A DNA stretch of 64,000 bases from Vibrio pacinii DSM 19139 (lineage in GTDB: Bacteria; Pseudomonadota; Gammaproteobacteria; Enterobacterales; Vibrionaceae), in NCBI RefSeq assembly GCF_000711795.1, contig NZ_KL543978.1:149826-213825 (forward strand), read 5' to 3'. The position numbers and the translations under genes are program-made. The notes beneath the pieces are model-generated. The model searched no databases. It was not told where the DNA came from and worked only from the letters and a program-made list of their open reading frames with translations. Shown in pieces: positions 50,367-58,435 of this stretch. Each line of letters opens with the position of its first letter. The first letter of the stretch is position 1.

Positions 50367-53141
50367 TTACAGTTTAACAAATACGATTTGCTCTAACTGC
50401 AAGCCTGGTTTAACAAAGTCTAACGTCAACTGATAGTAACCCTGTTCAAGTTTAACTTGCAGCCCCTCAACCTTGATCGATTTTCCATCGGTACCGTTGG
50501 TTGGTAACGTCTGGCTAAACTCGCCATTAAGCCACAAGCTACACGCAGACTGAGCCAGCGAATCACGGTCGTAGTTCATCACCCCATGACATTGATAGAT
50601 CCCAGTCTGCTCAACGTAAAACGACAACGTAAGGTTGGTTTTACTGTTGATCTCAATCGGTTGTTCAACACTGTGATATTGCTCAGTTTTTGCACTGTTA
50701 TGAGCCGAGAAAGCTTTGATCGGATCATAGGCGACAAGCGGGCGCTCCATTGCAGGGGTTTGCAAGATAAAGCGACAGATATTCATCGCACAGCGTTGTA
50801 ACTCGCCTAATTCTAGCGTGCCGTTATCCAACGCCTCGATGGTATCATCGCCCATCGCATTAGTTTTAGCACCATCATTCTCAACCACCATATACAGATC
50901 ATTTTGCGAACGAATCATAAAGGATGTGAAGGTTTTCGCTTCTTTTCCAGCTTGAATTGGATCGTTCATTTTCGCCCACCAATCCGTCATTACAATACCG
51001 CGATAACCCCACTCATCACGCAAGATTGCGGTATTCAGGTCATAGTTAGAAGCCGCCCAATGACCATTAACTGGGTTATACGATGTCATGATTGTCGTCG
51101 CATCGCCCTCTTTTACCGCCATTTCAAACGCTTTAATATGTATTTCACGCAACGCCCTTTGTGACATCACGCTGTCCACATCAACACGAGCCGTTTCCTG
51201 ATCATTGGCTGCATAATGCTTAATTGTTCCGGAAACACCCGCTTGCTTCAGTCCACGAGTTTGCGCAGCGGCCATCACTCCGGTCATCAATGGATCTTCT
51301 GAGAAATACTCAAAGTTACGCCCATTAAGTGGATGACGATGAATGTTAATCCCTGGGCCAAGTAATGTATCGATTTGATTGGCTTTGAGCTCTTGGCCAA
51401 CTAAGTTAAACAACTGCTGATTAAGCGGTCTGTTCCACGTACAGCCCAATAGAGTACCAATTGGCACTTGGGTCGCTTTGTGGCCACTGTCCATACGAAT
51501 ACCCGATGGTCCATCGGCAGCGGCAACCACGGGAATACCCAATTCAAATAGCTCATCACTGACACCACCAAACGCAGCCGCTGTGCCTGGCGTGACTTTG
51601 GGACTGCACATCCCTTCGCCGCGTACAATGGTTGCTAACTGTTGCGGTGTCATTTGCGCGACAAACTGCTCTAACGTCGCTTGTTTTTGTTTAACGTGAT
51701 GAAGTTTAATGCCTTGGTCAGCAGTAAACTCGATAGATTGCGGCATGTTGTCTTTAATGCGCTGCGCCATATCAGTCGTACGCAGTGGTACTGACTCATA
51801 GGTTAAGGTATACACGCCATCATGATTGCAATCGCCTGGTATAATTCGCTCAAACGCGGTAATTGGAGCACAAGCCTCTGTCAGAGCTTCAACGACAAAG
51901 GTCTCATCCACCTGCCAGTTTGGCTCAACTTTCACCGCTTCACGAACACTTGCACCTACGTAGAAGTGATACTGACCACGCTCAATCACATAACTGTTTT
52001 TAAATCCGCTCGCGCCAGTGTCGTCAAAAGAGGCCAGTCGATCTAACGTTAGCTCGATGCTCAACGTCTGAGACTCACCAGGATGGAGTCGCTCTGTTTT
52101 CTCAAATCCAACCAAGCTGCGAGCCGGTTTACCTAACGCCCCTTGCGGCGCTGCGACGTAAAGTTGAACCACCTCTTTGCCCGCATAAGTGGTGCCAATA
52201 TTGGTCACTTTAACGTTGAAACATAGCGTCGTTTGCTTACCTTGACCTTTCACTTCGAGCCCAAGCATTTCGCGTGAGAACTCGGTGTAACTTAAACCAG
52301 CACCAAAGGGAAACTGAACGGCCTGTGGCGCAAATGTTTCAAAGTAGCGATAGCCGACGTAAATATCTTCAGCGTAGAGATTGTAATCTTTAGCACCGAA
52401 ATGAGCCGAAGATGGGTAATCTTCTAATCGGTATGCGATGGTGTCGGTCAAGCGGCCACTCGGTGAAACATTACCACTGAGGATATCGGCTAACGCATGC
52501 CCTCCTTCCATACCAGCGGCCCAGCTATACAACACAGCTTTAATCGACTGATGATGTTCAACCGTGGTGAGCCAAGACATATCCATAATGTTAGTGACAT
52601 TCATCACCACAATCACGTGATCAAAATGCTGGCTAACTTTGCTGAGCATATCGAACTCAGTTTCAGTAAGACGATAACTTCCTGATGCATCCGCGTTGTC
52701 TTGATCTTCTCCAGCAGTACGTCCTATAAACACCACCGCCTTTACCGATTGCTGCGCAGCATCGATAACCAACTGCTCGGTTAGGGGCATTTCTTGTTGG
52801 TACCACGGCTCTGCTGCCCAGCCACCGCCGCCATCATCAAACGGGTGATCGGCAATCCACTCTTGATAGATAGCGACCAAGTCTTGGTTGATAGAAATAG
52901 TTGCATTGCTGCGCAAACCTTCTAATGCACTGATCGAATAAGGGACATTCACTGCACCACCCGATCCAGTACCACTGCGGTAGGTATCAATTTGGCAGCG
53001 CCCAAAAAGTGAAACGGTTTCGTTGCAGCGCAACGGTAAAGTAGCGTCGTCATTTTTGAGTAACACGATCCCTTCTGCCGCCGCTTGGCGACTCACTGGT
53101 GCTAAGCTTTGCTGCGCTTGGATAATGAGGTCATTGTTCAT
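50367..53141 (-). CDS. Circularly permuted GH3 beta-glucosidase
   Basis: 924-residue glycosidase without signal peptide, so it acts on imported sugars. Domain order is the reverse of most GH3 enzymes. The alpha/beta sandwich comes first (about 15-270: AEGIVLLKNDDATLPL, GTGSGGAVN, AGMEGGHALADILSG), then a fibronectin III-like domain (about 290-410), then the TIM barrel (about 480-800) with the nucleophile Asp720 in GIVMTDWW. Permuted GH3 glucosidases are known, e.g. from rumen bacteria. The last 100 residues (CHGVMNYDRDSLAQSACSLW) look like a small carbohydrate-binding beta sandwich. Beta-glucosides are the likely substrates. Divergent AraC gene 152 bases away. Confidence 0.9.
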   Translation of the reverse strand: MNNDLIIQAQQSLAPVSRQAAAEGIVLLKNDDATLPLRCNETVSLFGRCQIDTYRSGTGSGGAVNVPYSISALEGLRSNATISINQDLVAIYQEWIADHPFDDGGGGWAAEPWYQQEMPLTEQLVIDAAQQSVKAVVFIGRTAGEDQDNADASGSYRLTETEFDMLSKVSQHFDHVIVVMNVTNIMDMSWLTTVEHHQSIKAVLYSWAAGMEGGHALADILSGNVSPSGRLTDTIAYRLEDYPSSAHFGAKDYNLYAEDIYVGYRYFETFAPQAVQFPFGAGLSYTEFSREMLGLEVKGQGKQTTLCFNVKVTNIGTTYAGKEVVQLYVAAPQGALGKPARSLVGFEKTERLHPGESQTLSIELTLDRLASFDDTGASGFKNSYVIERGQYHFYVGASVREAVKVEPNWQVDETFVVEALTEACAPITAFERIIPGDCNHDGVYTLTYESVPLRTTDMAQRIKDNMPQSIEFTADQGIKLHHVKQKQATLEQFVAQMTPQQLATIVRGEGMCSPKVTPGTAAAFGGVSDELFELGIPVVAAADGPSGIRMDSGHKATQVPIGTLLGCTWNRPLNQQLFNLVGQELKANQIDTLLGPGINIHRHPLNGRNFEYFSEDPLMTGVMAAAQTRGLKQAGVSGTIKHYAANDQETARVDVDSVMSQRALREIHIKAFEMAVKEGDATTIMTSYNPVNGHWAASNYDLNTAILRDEWGYRGIVMTDWWAKMNDPIQAGKEAKTFTSFMIRSQNDLYMVVENDGAKTNAMGDDTIEALDNGTLELGELQRCAMNICRFILQTPAMERPLVAYDPIKAFSAHNSAKTEQYHSVEQPIEINSKTNLTLSFYVEQTGIYQCHGVMNYDRDSLAQSACSLWLNGEFSQTLPTNGTDGKSIKVEGLQVKLEQGYYQLTLDFVKPGLQLEQIVFVKL

Positions 53142-53293
53142 CTGTACACTCTATTCGTTATTAAGGTGAAGCGTAGAGGGCTGGCGAATACAGCCATAAC
53201 ATGTAAACCGATACGCTTTATATTCAAAACATAGTAGACTTGGATTACGCGCAATTCTACGAATATAGCGACAATAAAAAGGAAAAAAACGAC

Positions 53294-54214
53294 ATGACAC
53301 CGCGCTATCGACTTCGATCACATCAACGTTATCAACATCTGAACTTTGCTTTTGTCGATGGAGACCATAAAACCGACTTCGCAATGCACAAGCATGATTT
53401 TTCAGAGCTGTTTTTGGTACTCGAAGGCAGTGGCAAGCATGTGGTTTCAAAATATGAATACCCTTTGAACACTGGCGACATTTTTGTTATCAACGGTGAT
53501 ACAGAGCACGGGTTCAAAGACGTCGATAACCTCAAACTGATCAATCTAATGTTCGATGCATCGTCGCCTTTTTTTGAGTTGCCTTCTATGCGCGCACTGT
53601 CCGGTTATCAAGCGCTGTTCAAAATTGAGCCGATAGCCCGTCAAACCAGTGAATATAGCGCCAAGCTTACGCTCAGCCGTGAGCAGTTACCGCAGGCTGC
53701 GACTCTATTAGAACAAATTCGTAACGAATACCAACAAGCAGAACCTGGCTTTGAGATCGTCATCAGCAGCCTAATGCAGCAATTGGTGGTCAAACTGGCT
53801 CGGCTTTATCACAAGCAGCAACTTGATACCCCTCAAACCACCTTTGTACTTAGCCGCGCCTTGGTATACATAGAACAACACTTCACCGATAGCCATATCG
53901 ACATTGAACACATCGCCAATGCAGCGTTTGTTAGCTCAAGGCAATTGCAGCGTTTATTTCGTCAATACTTTGAGTGTTCACCAATGCAATACCTGCGCAC
54001 ACTGCAGCTTAACTATTCACATCAGTTGATCATTGACGAAAAGGTAGGTTCGGTTCAGGTTATCGCCGAGCGAAGTGGTTTTAGTGACAGCAACTATTTT
54101 TCCAAGTGCTACAAACAACAATTTGGTCAAACCCCGCGTACAGACATAAAAAAAGCCGCTACACAGAGGAGCGGCAAAGGCGATAACGAGGAGCAAGTCC
54201 TGTATCAGAGATAA
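53294..54214 (+). CDS. AraC-family sugar-type regulator
   Basis: 306 residues. An N-terminal cupin sensor domain (about 15-100: MHKHDFSELFLVLEGSGKHV, YPLNTGDIFVINGDTEHGF) is followed by two AraC helix-turn-helix motifs (about 195-290: DIEHIANAAFVSSRQLQRLF, VIAERSGFSDSNYFSKCYK). This is the layout of RhaS/RhaR-like activators. I start at ATG 53294, after AAAAAGGA; an upstream in-frame TTG (53240) would add 18 residues with no support. It diverges from the GH3 glucosidase and probably activates it; it also ends close to the porin, which converges on it. Confidence 0.85.
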   Translation: MTPRYRLRSHQRYQHLNFAFVDGDHKTDFAMHKHDFSELFLVLEGSGKHVVSKYEYPLNTGDIFVINGDTEHGFKDVDNLKLINLMFDASSPFFELPSMRALSGYQALFKIEPIARQTSEYSAKLTLSREQLPQAATLLEQIRNEYQQAEPGFEIVISSLMQQLVVKLARLYHKQQLDTPQTTFVLSRALVYIEQHFTDSHIDIEHIANAAFVSSRQLQRLFRQYFECSPMQYLRTLQLNYSHQLIIDEKVGSVQVIAERSGFSDSNYFSKCYKQQFGQTPRTDIKKAATQRSGKGDNEEQVLYQR

Positions 54215-54250
54215 TAGGTCAACAAAGTGTTGTGACTAATAATGGATAAT

Positions 54251-54288
54251 AAAAAAAGTTAGGTGTGCCTCTTGGCTAGACACACCTA
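54251..54288 (-). terminator. Terminator of the porin gene
   Basis: On the minus strand, TAGGTGTG (from 54288) pairs with CACACCTA (to 54260) around a 13-base loop, then a run of seven T (54258-54252). It ends the porin gene 20 bases after its stop. Confidence 0.85.
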
Positions 54289-54308
54289 GGTGGGTAGCGT
54301 CTACCTGC

Positions 54309-55592
54309 TTACCACCAAGCCTCAAACATAGCACCAACGGTTAGCGTATCTAGATCGGTCGGGTCTTCATTTACACCTGTAAATTCATTGTCTTGGTTAC
54401 CGACTGTCGCGTAGAAACGCAACATTGGGCGAGACCAGGTTTCACCACCGATGGCCATATTTTGCGAAACCGTTGCTTTCCAAGAGCTGTTTTGTGCATC
54501 AAAGTCTTTGTAATCCACTACGTTATAGCCCGCTTCAAACCAAGTTGAATGGACATCATCCCATTGGTAGGTTGGACGTACGATTGCGTGGTAGTTGACG
54601 CGGCTCTCACTGCCACTAACATCCAATGATTGATAACCTACAGAGTATTGAATGCCTGCGCGATCAGTCAGAGATTGGCCACCATCAAACTGAACGAGTA
54701 ACGCGTTTTGATCTTCAGCCACAGCGTAGCTGTACAATACACTGTCTTTCGCGTTGTCTGCGTAGCGAACAATCAATTTTTGGCCCAAGAACCCAAGCTC
54801 AGCAGCCACTTGGTATGCTTCGATTTTCTCTCTGCTATCGACTTGCTTCGAGTCCCAACCGTAGTTGGCATATAGGCTTAGGTCAAACGTTTCGCCCAAG
54901 TTAAAACCGTGCAACTTGGTGGTTACCGCATATCGACCAGAATCAGAAACGTTACCACCGTCTATCTCACCGACAGCGCCCACGTTTAGCTTAACGCCAC
55001 CAAGATCGAGGTTGTAGAAGCCCGCACCTTGACCATCATGAGACATCCAAAAGTAGTCGTTCAAATCGGTTTGTGGACGTTGATGGAAGTCGCGGCCTGC
55101 CCAAATGTAGAGATCTTTTTGCGATTCAAACAAGTTAGTCGCGCCAGCGTAAAACTTCTTCAAACCAATATCAGGGTCACTCGCCCATGAAGGGTCAGCC
55201 CAATGTTCCATCATCAGGACGATATCCCAAATAGCACCGCCGTCACTTTGGAATGCTTTAGCGAACTGGAACTCACCACCATTTCCTTCGTTACCCAAAC
55301 GGCCGGTTGCATTCGCATTGAGAGAACCGAATGATCCAACACGTTTTGCATCACTGCCTTGGTAATGTGCACCATAACGTGCGTAACCAGAGAAAACGAT
55401 ACCTGCGGGCACCTCAGTTTCAGAAGAAAGAACCGCAGGTTGTTGGTCATCAAAATAATTTGTTTCTAGCTTCGTTTCTAGTTCTTGAATTCGCTTCTCA
55501 AGTGAAGCCACATCTGTTTCAGCTGTCGAAGCAAATGAGGCCATTGAGGTCGCGATGATGGCAGCAAGAGGTAAAACCTTAAAATGTTTCAT
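54309..55592 (-). CDS. Sugar porin with periplasmic coiled coil (LamB/BglH/ScrY family)
   Basis: 427-residue outer-membrane channel. A signal peptide ends near 24 (ASFASTAE). A short coiled coil follows (about 26-45, VASLEKRIQELETKLE), as in BglH and ScrY, then a beta-barrel of the maltoporin family (GIVFSGYARYGAHYQGSD, GRDFHQRPQTDLNDYFWMSH). It ends in the aromatic GAMFEAWW typical of barrels. BglH-type porins take up aryl-beta-glucosides, which fits the GH3 gene. Two GAAAGCGCTTTC boxes lie just upstream, so the LacI protein likely represses it. Confidence 0.88.
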   Translation of the reverse strand: MKHFKVLPLAAIIATSMASFASTAETDVASLEKRIQELETKLETNYFDDQQPAVLSSETEVPAGIVFSGYARYGAHYQGSDAKRVGSFGSLNANATGRLGNEGNGGEFQFAKAFQSDGGAIWDIVLMMEHWADPSWASDPDIGLKKFYAGATNLFESQKDLYIWAGRDFHQRPQTDLNDYFWMSHDGQGAGFYNLDLGGVKLNVGAVGEIDGGNVSDSGRYAVTTKLHGFNLGETFDLSLYANYGWDSKQVDSREKIEAYQVAAELGFLGQKLIVRYADNAKDSVLYSYAVAEDQNALLVQFDGGQSLTDRAGIQYSVGYQSLDVSGSESRVNYHAIVRPTYQWDDVHSTWFEAGYNVVDYKDFDAQNSSWKATVSQNMAIGGETWSRPMLRFYATVGNQDNEFTGVNEDPTDLDTLTVGAMFEAWW

Positions 55593-55620
55593 AGTAACTC
55601 CATGTTCGATACGCCATTAA

Positions 55621-55632
55621 GAAAGCGCTTTC
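55621..55632. promoter_or_regulatory. LacI-type operator 1 (porin)
   Basis: GAAAGCGCTTTC, a perfect 12-base palindrome (extended AAGAAAGCGCTTTCTT), 29 bases before the porin start. Central CG and symmetric arms are typical of LacI/GalR-family sites. Confidence 0.85.
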
Positions 55633-55783
55633 TTTTATTAGGGTAATAATTGCCAAAAACTAGCAATAGAACGGTATTTCTCCAACAAAGTGATGGAAGG
55701 CAGTGAAATATCAGTCTTGAATTCTGGCAATGGCAAGCAGTCTATCGATAATAGCCCCTACAAAATGTGATAAACAACCCAAA

Positions 55784-55795
55784 GAAAGCGCTTTC
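55784..55795. promoter_or_regulatory. LacI-type operator 2 (porin)
   Basis: Second perfect GAAAGCGCTTTC, 152 bases from operator 1 on the far side of the porin promoter. The pair could form a repression loop. Confidence 0.8.
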
Positions 55796-56015
55796 AATAT
55801 GGGCAAGATCACAAACCCAACAGGTGATAGTCATTAATCATATCGATTGAAAATAAATATAAATGTCGTATTTAACCAACAATACCGCCCACTCAAACCA
55901 TTAACAGTCTAGTAAATACAGTGCAACACCCTTTACTGTTTGTGTCTTGAGCGATTAAAATCACCATAATCAAAAACTTGTTGCACAACTTGTTTTTAAT
56001 CGTTAGCTTACAAAA

Positions 56016-56027
56016 GAAAACGCTTTC
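56016..56027. promoter_or_regulatory. LacI-type operator 3 (lacI gene)
   Basis: GAAAACGCTTTC, one base from the perfect palindrome, 137 bases before the LacI regulator's start. Suggests self-control. Confidence 0.75.
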
Positions 56028-56163
56028 TTGAGAATTTATAGCTCAGACGCAATATACTTTTGTGCTTAAGCAGAACAGGATAAATAGAAGACAGCTGATT
56101 TAGCTTTGTTTGAACAATTTGAAGCGCCGCATCTTGCTGTTTTTATTGATAAAGGAACACTCC

Positions 56164-57162
56164 GTGATTACGATTAAAGAAGTGTCAGAATTGGCTAAAG
56201 TCTCTCAGTCAACCGTTTCCCGAGCACTTAACGGCCACCCTACCGTCAAAGAGGCAAATCGTAATAAGGTCTTCGAAGCCATCGAACAATTAGGGTATAA
56301 GCCCAACGCCTTCGCTCAAGCCTTAGCATCAAGTCGTTCGAATAGTATTGGTATGCTGGTCGGCTCATTGGATGGCCCTTTTTATGGACCTTTGATGCAT
56401 TACGCTGAAGATACTGTTCGACAGAAAAATAATTACCTTATCGTCACCAGTGGTCAAGAGTCTTATGAAAAAGAACAAGACTCGATTAATTTTCTTCGAT
56501 CTAGGCAGGTCGACGGACTAATCATTCACTCAGATAAACTCTCTGATGACGAATTGATTAAAGTAGTCGAAGACAACCCATCGACCATCATCCTCAACCG
56601 TTGCATTCCTGAAGTCGCCGAACACTGTATCTATATCGACAATGAGCTGGGTGGTTACTTAGCCACCAAACACTTGCTTGAGCTTGGTCATACTCGCGTT
56701 GCGTGTATCACTGGGCAATTGAGTAAAGGCGATAGTCGCGATCGATTACAAGGCTATCGCAACGCTTTAGCCGAGTTTGGCCTTCAATACGATGCGAATC
56801 TGGTGGTCGAAGGTCGCTTTGACCATAACGGTAATCACGATAAAGCAAGACGTCTACTCGACCGCGCCCCCGACATCAGCGCCATATTTTGTCAAAATGA
56901 TAATATTGCTCTGGCTGTATATGACATCGCAATTGAAAGAGGCATCAAAATAGGTAAAGACTTGTCCGTGGTAGGTTTTGATAATGACAGCCACAGTCAG
57001 CATATCCGCCCCAGGTTAACGACCGTCAACTTCCCAGTTGAGGAGATGGGCACTGAAGCCGCGCATGGTGTTCTCTCTTTCGTAAACAAAGAGGCACTAA
57101 CGATTAAACATCGTTTAGAGCCAAAGTTGGTTGTCCGTGAGTCGGCGGGCGCTTTTGAATAA
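56164..57162 (+). CDS. LacI/GalR-family repressor of the oligosaccharide locus
   Basis: 332 residues. The N-terminal LacI helix-turn-helix (about 1-60: ITIKEVSELAKVSQSTVSRA, LGYKPNAFAQALASS) and hinge are followed by a sugar-binding periplasmic-type domain (about 62-330: IGMLVGSLDGPFYGPL, ISAIFCQNDNIALAVYDIA, DLSVVGFDNDSHSQHIRPRL). I start at GTG 56164, preceded by AAAGGA with proper spacing; an in-frame TTG at 56110 would add 18 residues before the HTH. Five matching palindromes around it define its probable targets. The effector is likely a beta-linked disaccharide. Confidence 0.93.
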   Translation: MITIKEVSELAKVSQSTVSRALNGHPTVKEANRNKVFEAIEQLGYKPNAFAQALASSRSNSIGMLVGSLDGPFYGPLMHYAEDTVRQKNNYLIVTSGQESYEKEQDSINFLRSRQVDGLIIHSDKLSDDELIKVVEDNPSTIILNRCIPEVAEHCIYIDNELGGYLATKHLLELGHTRVACITGQLSKGDSRDRLQGYRNALAEFGLQYDANLVVEGRFDHNGNHDKARRLLDRAPDISAIFCQNDNIALAVYDIAIERGIKIGKDLSVVGFDNDSHSQHIRPRLTTVNFPVEEMGTEAAHGVLSFVNKEALTIKHRLEPKLVVRESAGAFE

Positions 57163-57215
57163 CAGTGCTGCTAAATAACAACTCGGTATTTTGCAATATA
57201 AAGTGATGATGACAA

Positions 57216-57236
57216 AGGTGCTCTCATGGAGCACCT
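57216..57236. terminator. Hairpin between lacI and the binding-like gene
   Basis: AGGTGCTC (57216-57223) pairs with GAGCACCT (57229-57236) around TCATG, between two converging genes. Weak T-tracts on both sides. Confidence 0.6.
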
Positions 57237-57249
57237 AATACAACCTTGA

Positions 57250-58002
57250 TTATCGATAAATCATAGGCAGTAATGGATTCTCAAGCGCAATGCTATCACG
57301 ACTCTCCAAATCCACAGCTTTTAGTACCTTGGCAAAATGTTGTATAAATAGCTGATCAAAACAGCCATTATTGATGATTATTTTTAAACCTTGCTCTAAC
57401 TGCATTGCCAGTTGAGGTTGCGATGAATTGACGTAGAAAACCACAGGAAAAGAATATCTAAGCGCTTTGGTTGGCTCAATCATTAACGATGCAGTATGCG
57501 TATCATACTGTTGTAAAACTTCATCGGCTTCATTGGCACCAAGAGTCAGAAAATCAACTTTACCCTGTGCAAGCCAAGTCAACATTTCAGCTAAACTGCC
57601 CTTCTCTTTGACGTTGTAACCATTATGTCGGAATAATTCAGCATCAACCCACGTATTTGGCACACCAACACATTGTTGCTTAAGCTCATCTTCAGACATG
57701 TGAGCAAACTCACCTTGACGTGAGTGATGAATTATCGGAACACGCCAACCTAATAGGCCCTTGCATAACGGCGTTGGAACCTCAATAAAGTCACGCCCCA
57801 TAAATTTGCGATTGCCTGCCACTGTCACAAGTAGATCAGCGCCGTTATCAAGCACAGCCCCTTCATCATCGGCATTGGGGTAATCGGTCATGTCATTATG
57901 TACTTGCTCATCAATACCAATGTGATGTAGAACAAGTTCAAGCAGTTGATGTTCATAAGCCTGCCTTGCAGCGGACTTATTTCCATTCCAGAAGTGGATC
58001 AT
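57250..58002 (-). CDS. Cytosolic solute-binding-like protein (type 2 periplasmic-binding fold)
   Basis: 250 residues with no signal peptide. The sequence resembles a two-lobe binding-protein fold (LLELVLHHIGIDEQVHN at the start; SLAEMLTWLAQGKVDFLTLG; FPVVFYVNSSQPQLAMQLEQ; LKIIINNGCFDQLFIQHF near the end, as in the SBP family 3 type). It is not secreted, so it may be a sensor or a remnant. I start at ATG 58002, with AAAGAG before it. It sits within the LacI locus, with an operator (58060-58071) 58 bases upstream. Role unknown. Confidence 0.7.
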   Translation of the reverse strand: MIHFWNGNKSAARQAYEHQLLELVLHHIGIDEQVHNDMTDYPNADDEGAVLDNGADLLVTVAGNRKFMGRDFIEVPTPLCKGLLGWRVPIIHHSRQGEFAHMSEDELKQQCVGVPNTWVDAELFRHNGYNVKEKGSLAEMLTWLAQGKVDFLTLGANEADEVLQQYDTHTASLMIEPTKALRYSFPVVFYVNSSQPQLAMQLEQGLKIIINNGCFDQLFIQHFAKVLKAVDLESRDSIALENPLLPMIYR

Positions 58003-58059
58003 AGACGACTCTTTAATGGCTAAAATCATCAGCAAACTTTATCCAATCCACCCACCAAA

Positions 58060-58071
58060 GAAAGCGCTTTC
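58060..58071. promoter_or_regulatory. LacI-type operator 4
   Basis: Perfect GAAAGCGCTTTC, 58 bases before the minus-strand binding-like gene, in the divergent region shared with the importer genes. Confidence 0.85.
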
Positions 58072-58368
58072 TTTCATTTTGTACTGAAATGTGACACCTC
58101 GCAAATTTACTGATAAAAAAGACGTGATCTGACTCAAACAATTGCCTCAACTCCCCTTAAAGTACGTCCTCTATTCAGCGATAAATCTATCTGAAAAAAG
58201 TTTGATTAAAATCAAAGTCATCACTTTAACTAACTAATTTAAAAGAGAATTAACGCAAAAAGACCATTGGACAAACTTTTTGAAACTTGAGCTAATTTCT
58301 GTGATCCACAATGAACTTTGCACACAAAAGTTTGAAATCCTCTTAGGATCAGCATAAAACGGCCCTAA

Positions 58369-58380
58369 GAAAGCGCTTTC
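58369..58380. promoter_or_regulatory. LacI-type operator 5 (importer operon)
   Basis: Perfect GAAAGCGCTTTC, 56 bases before the ABC binding-protein start. Together with operator 4 it flanks the divergent promoter region (309 bases apart). Confidence 0.85.
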
Positions 58381-58435
58381 TCAAGTGCTTCGGGGGATGA
58401 ACCAAACCTATAACTAAATAAATAAGGACGATGTG

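Noticed and set aside
53184-53270. Repeats GCGAATACAGCC and ACGAATATAGCG between the GH3 and AraC genes
   Set aside because: Possible AraC sites, but the match is loose and the spacing (about 75 bases) is unusual; too weak to list.
58290-58330. CRP site near TGTGATCCACA before the importer operon
   Set aside because: Only one half matches the consensus and the spacing is too short for a proper CRP site.
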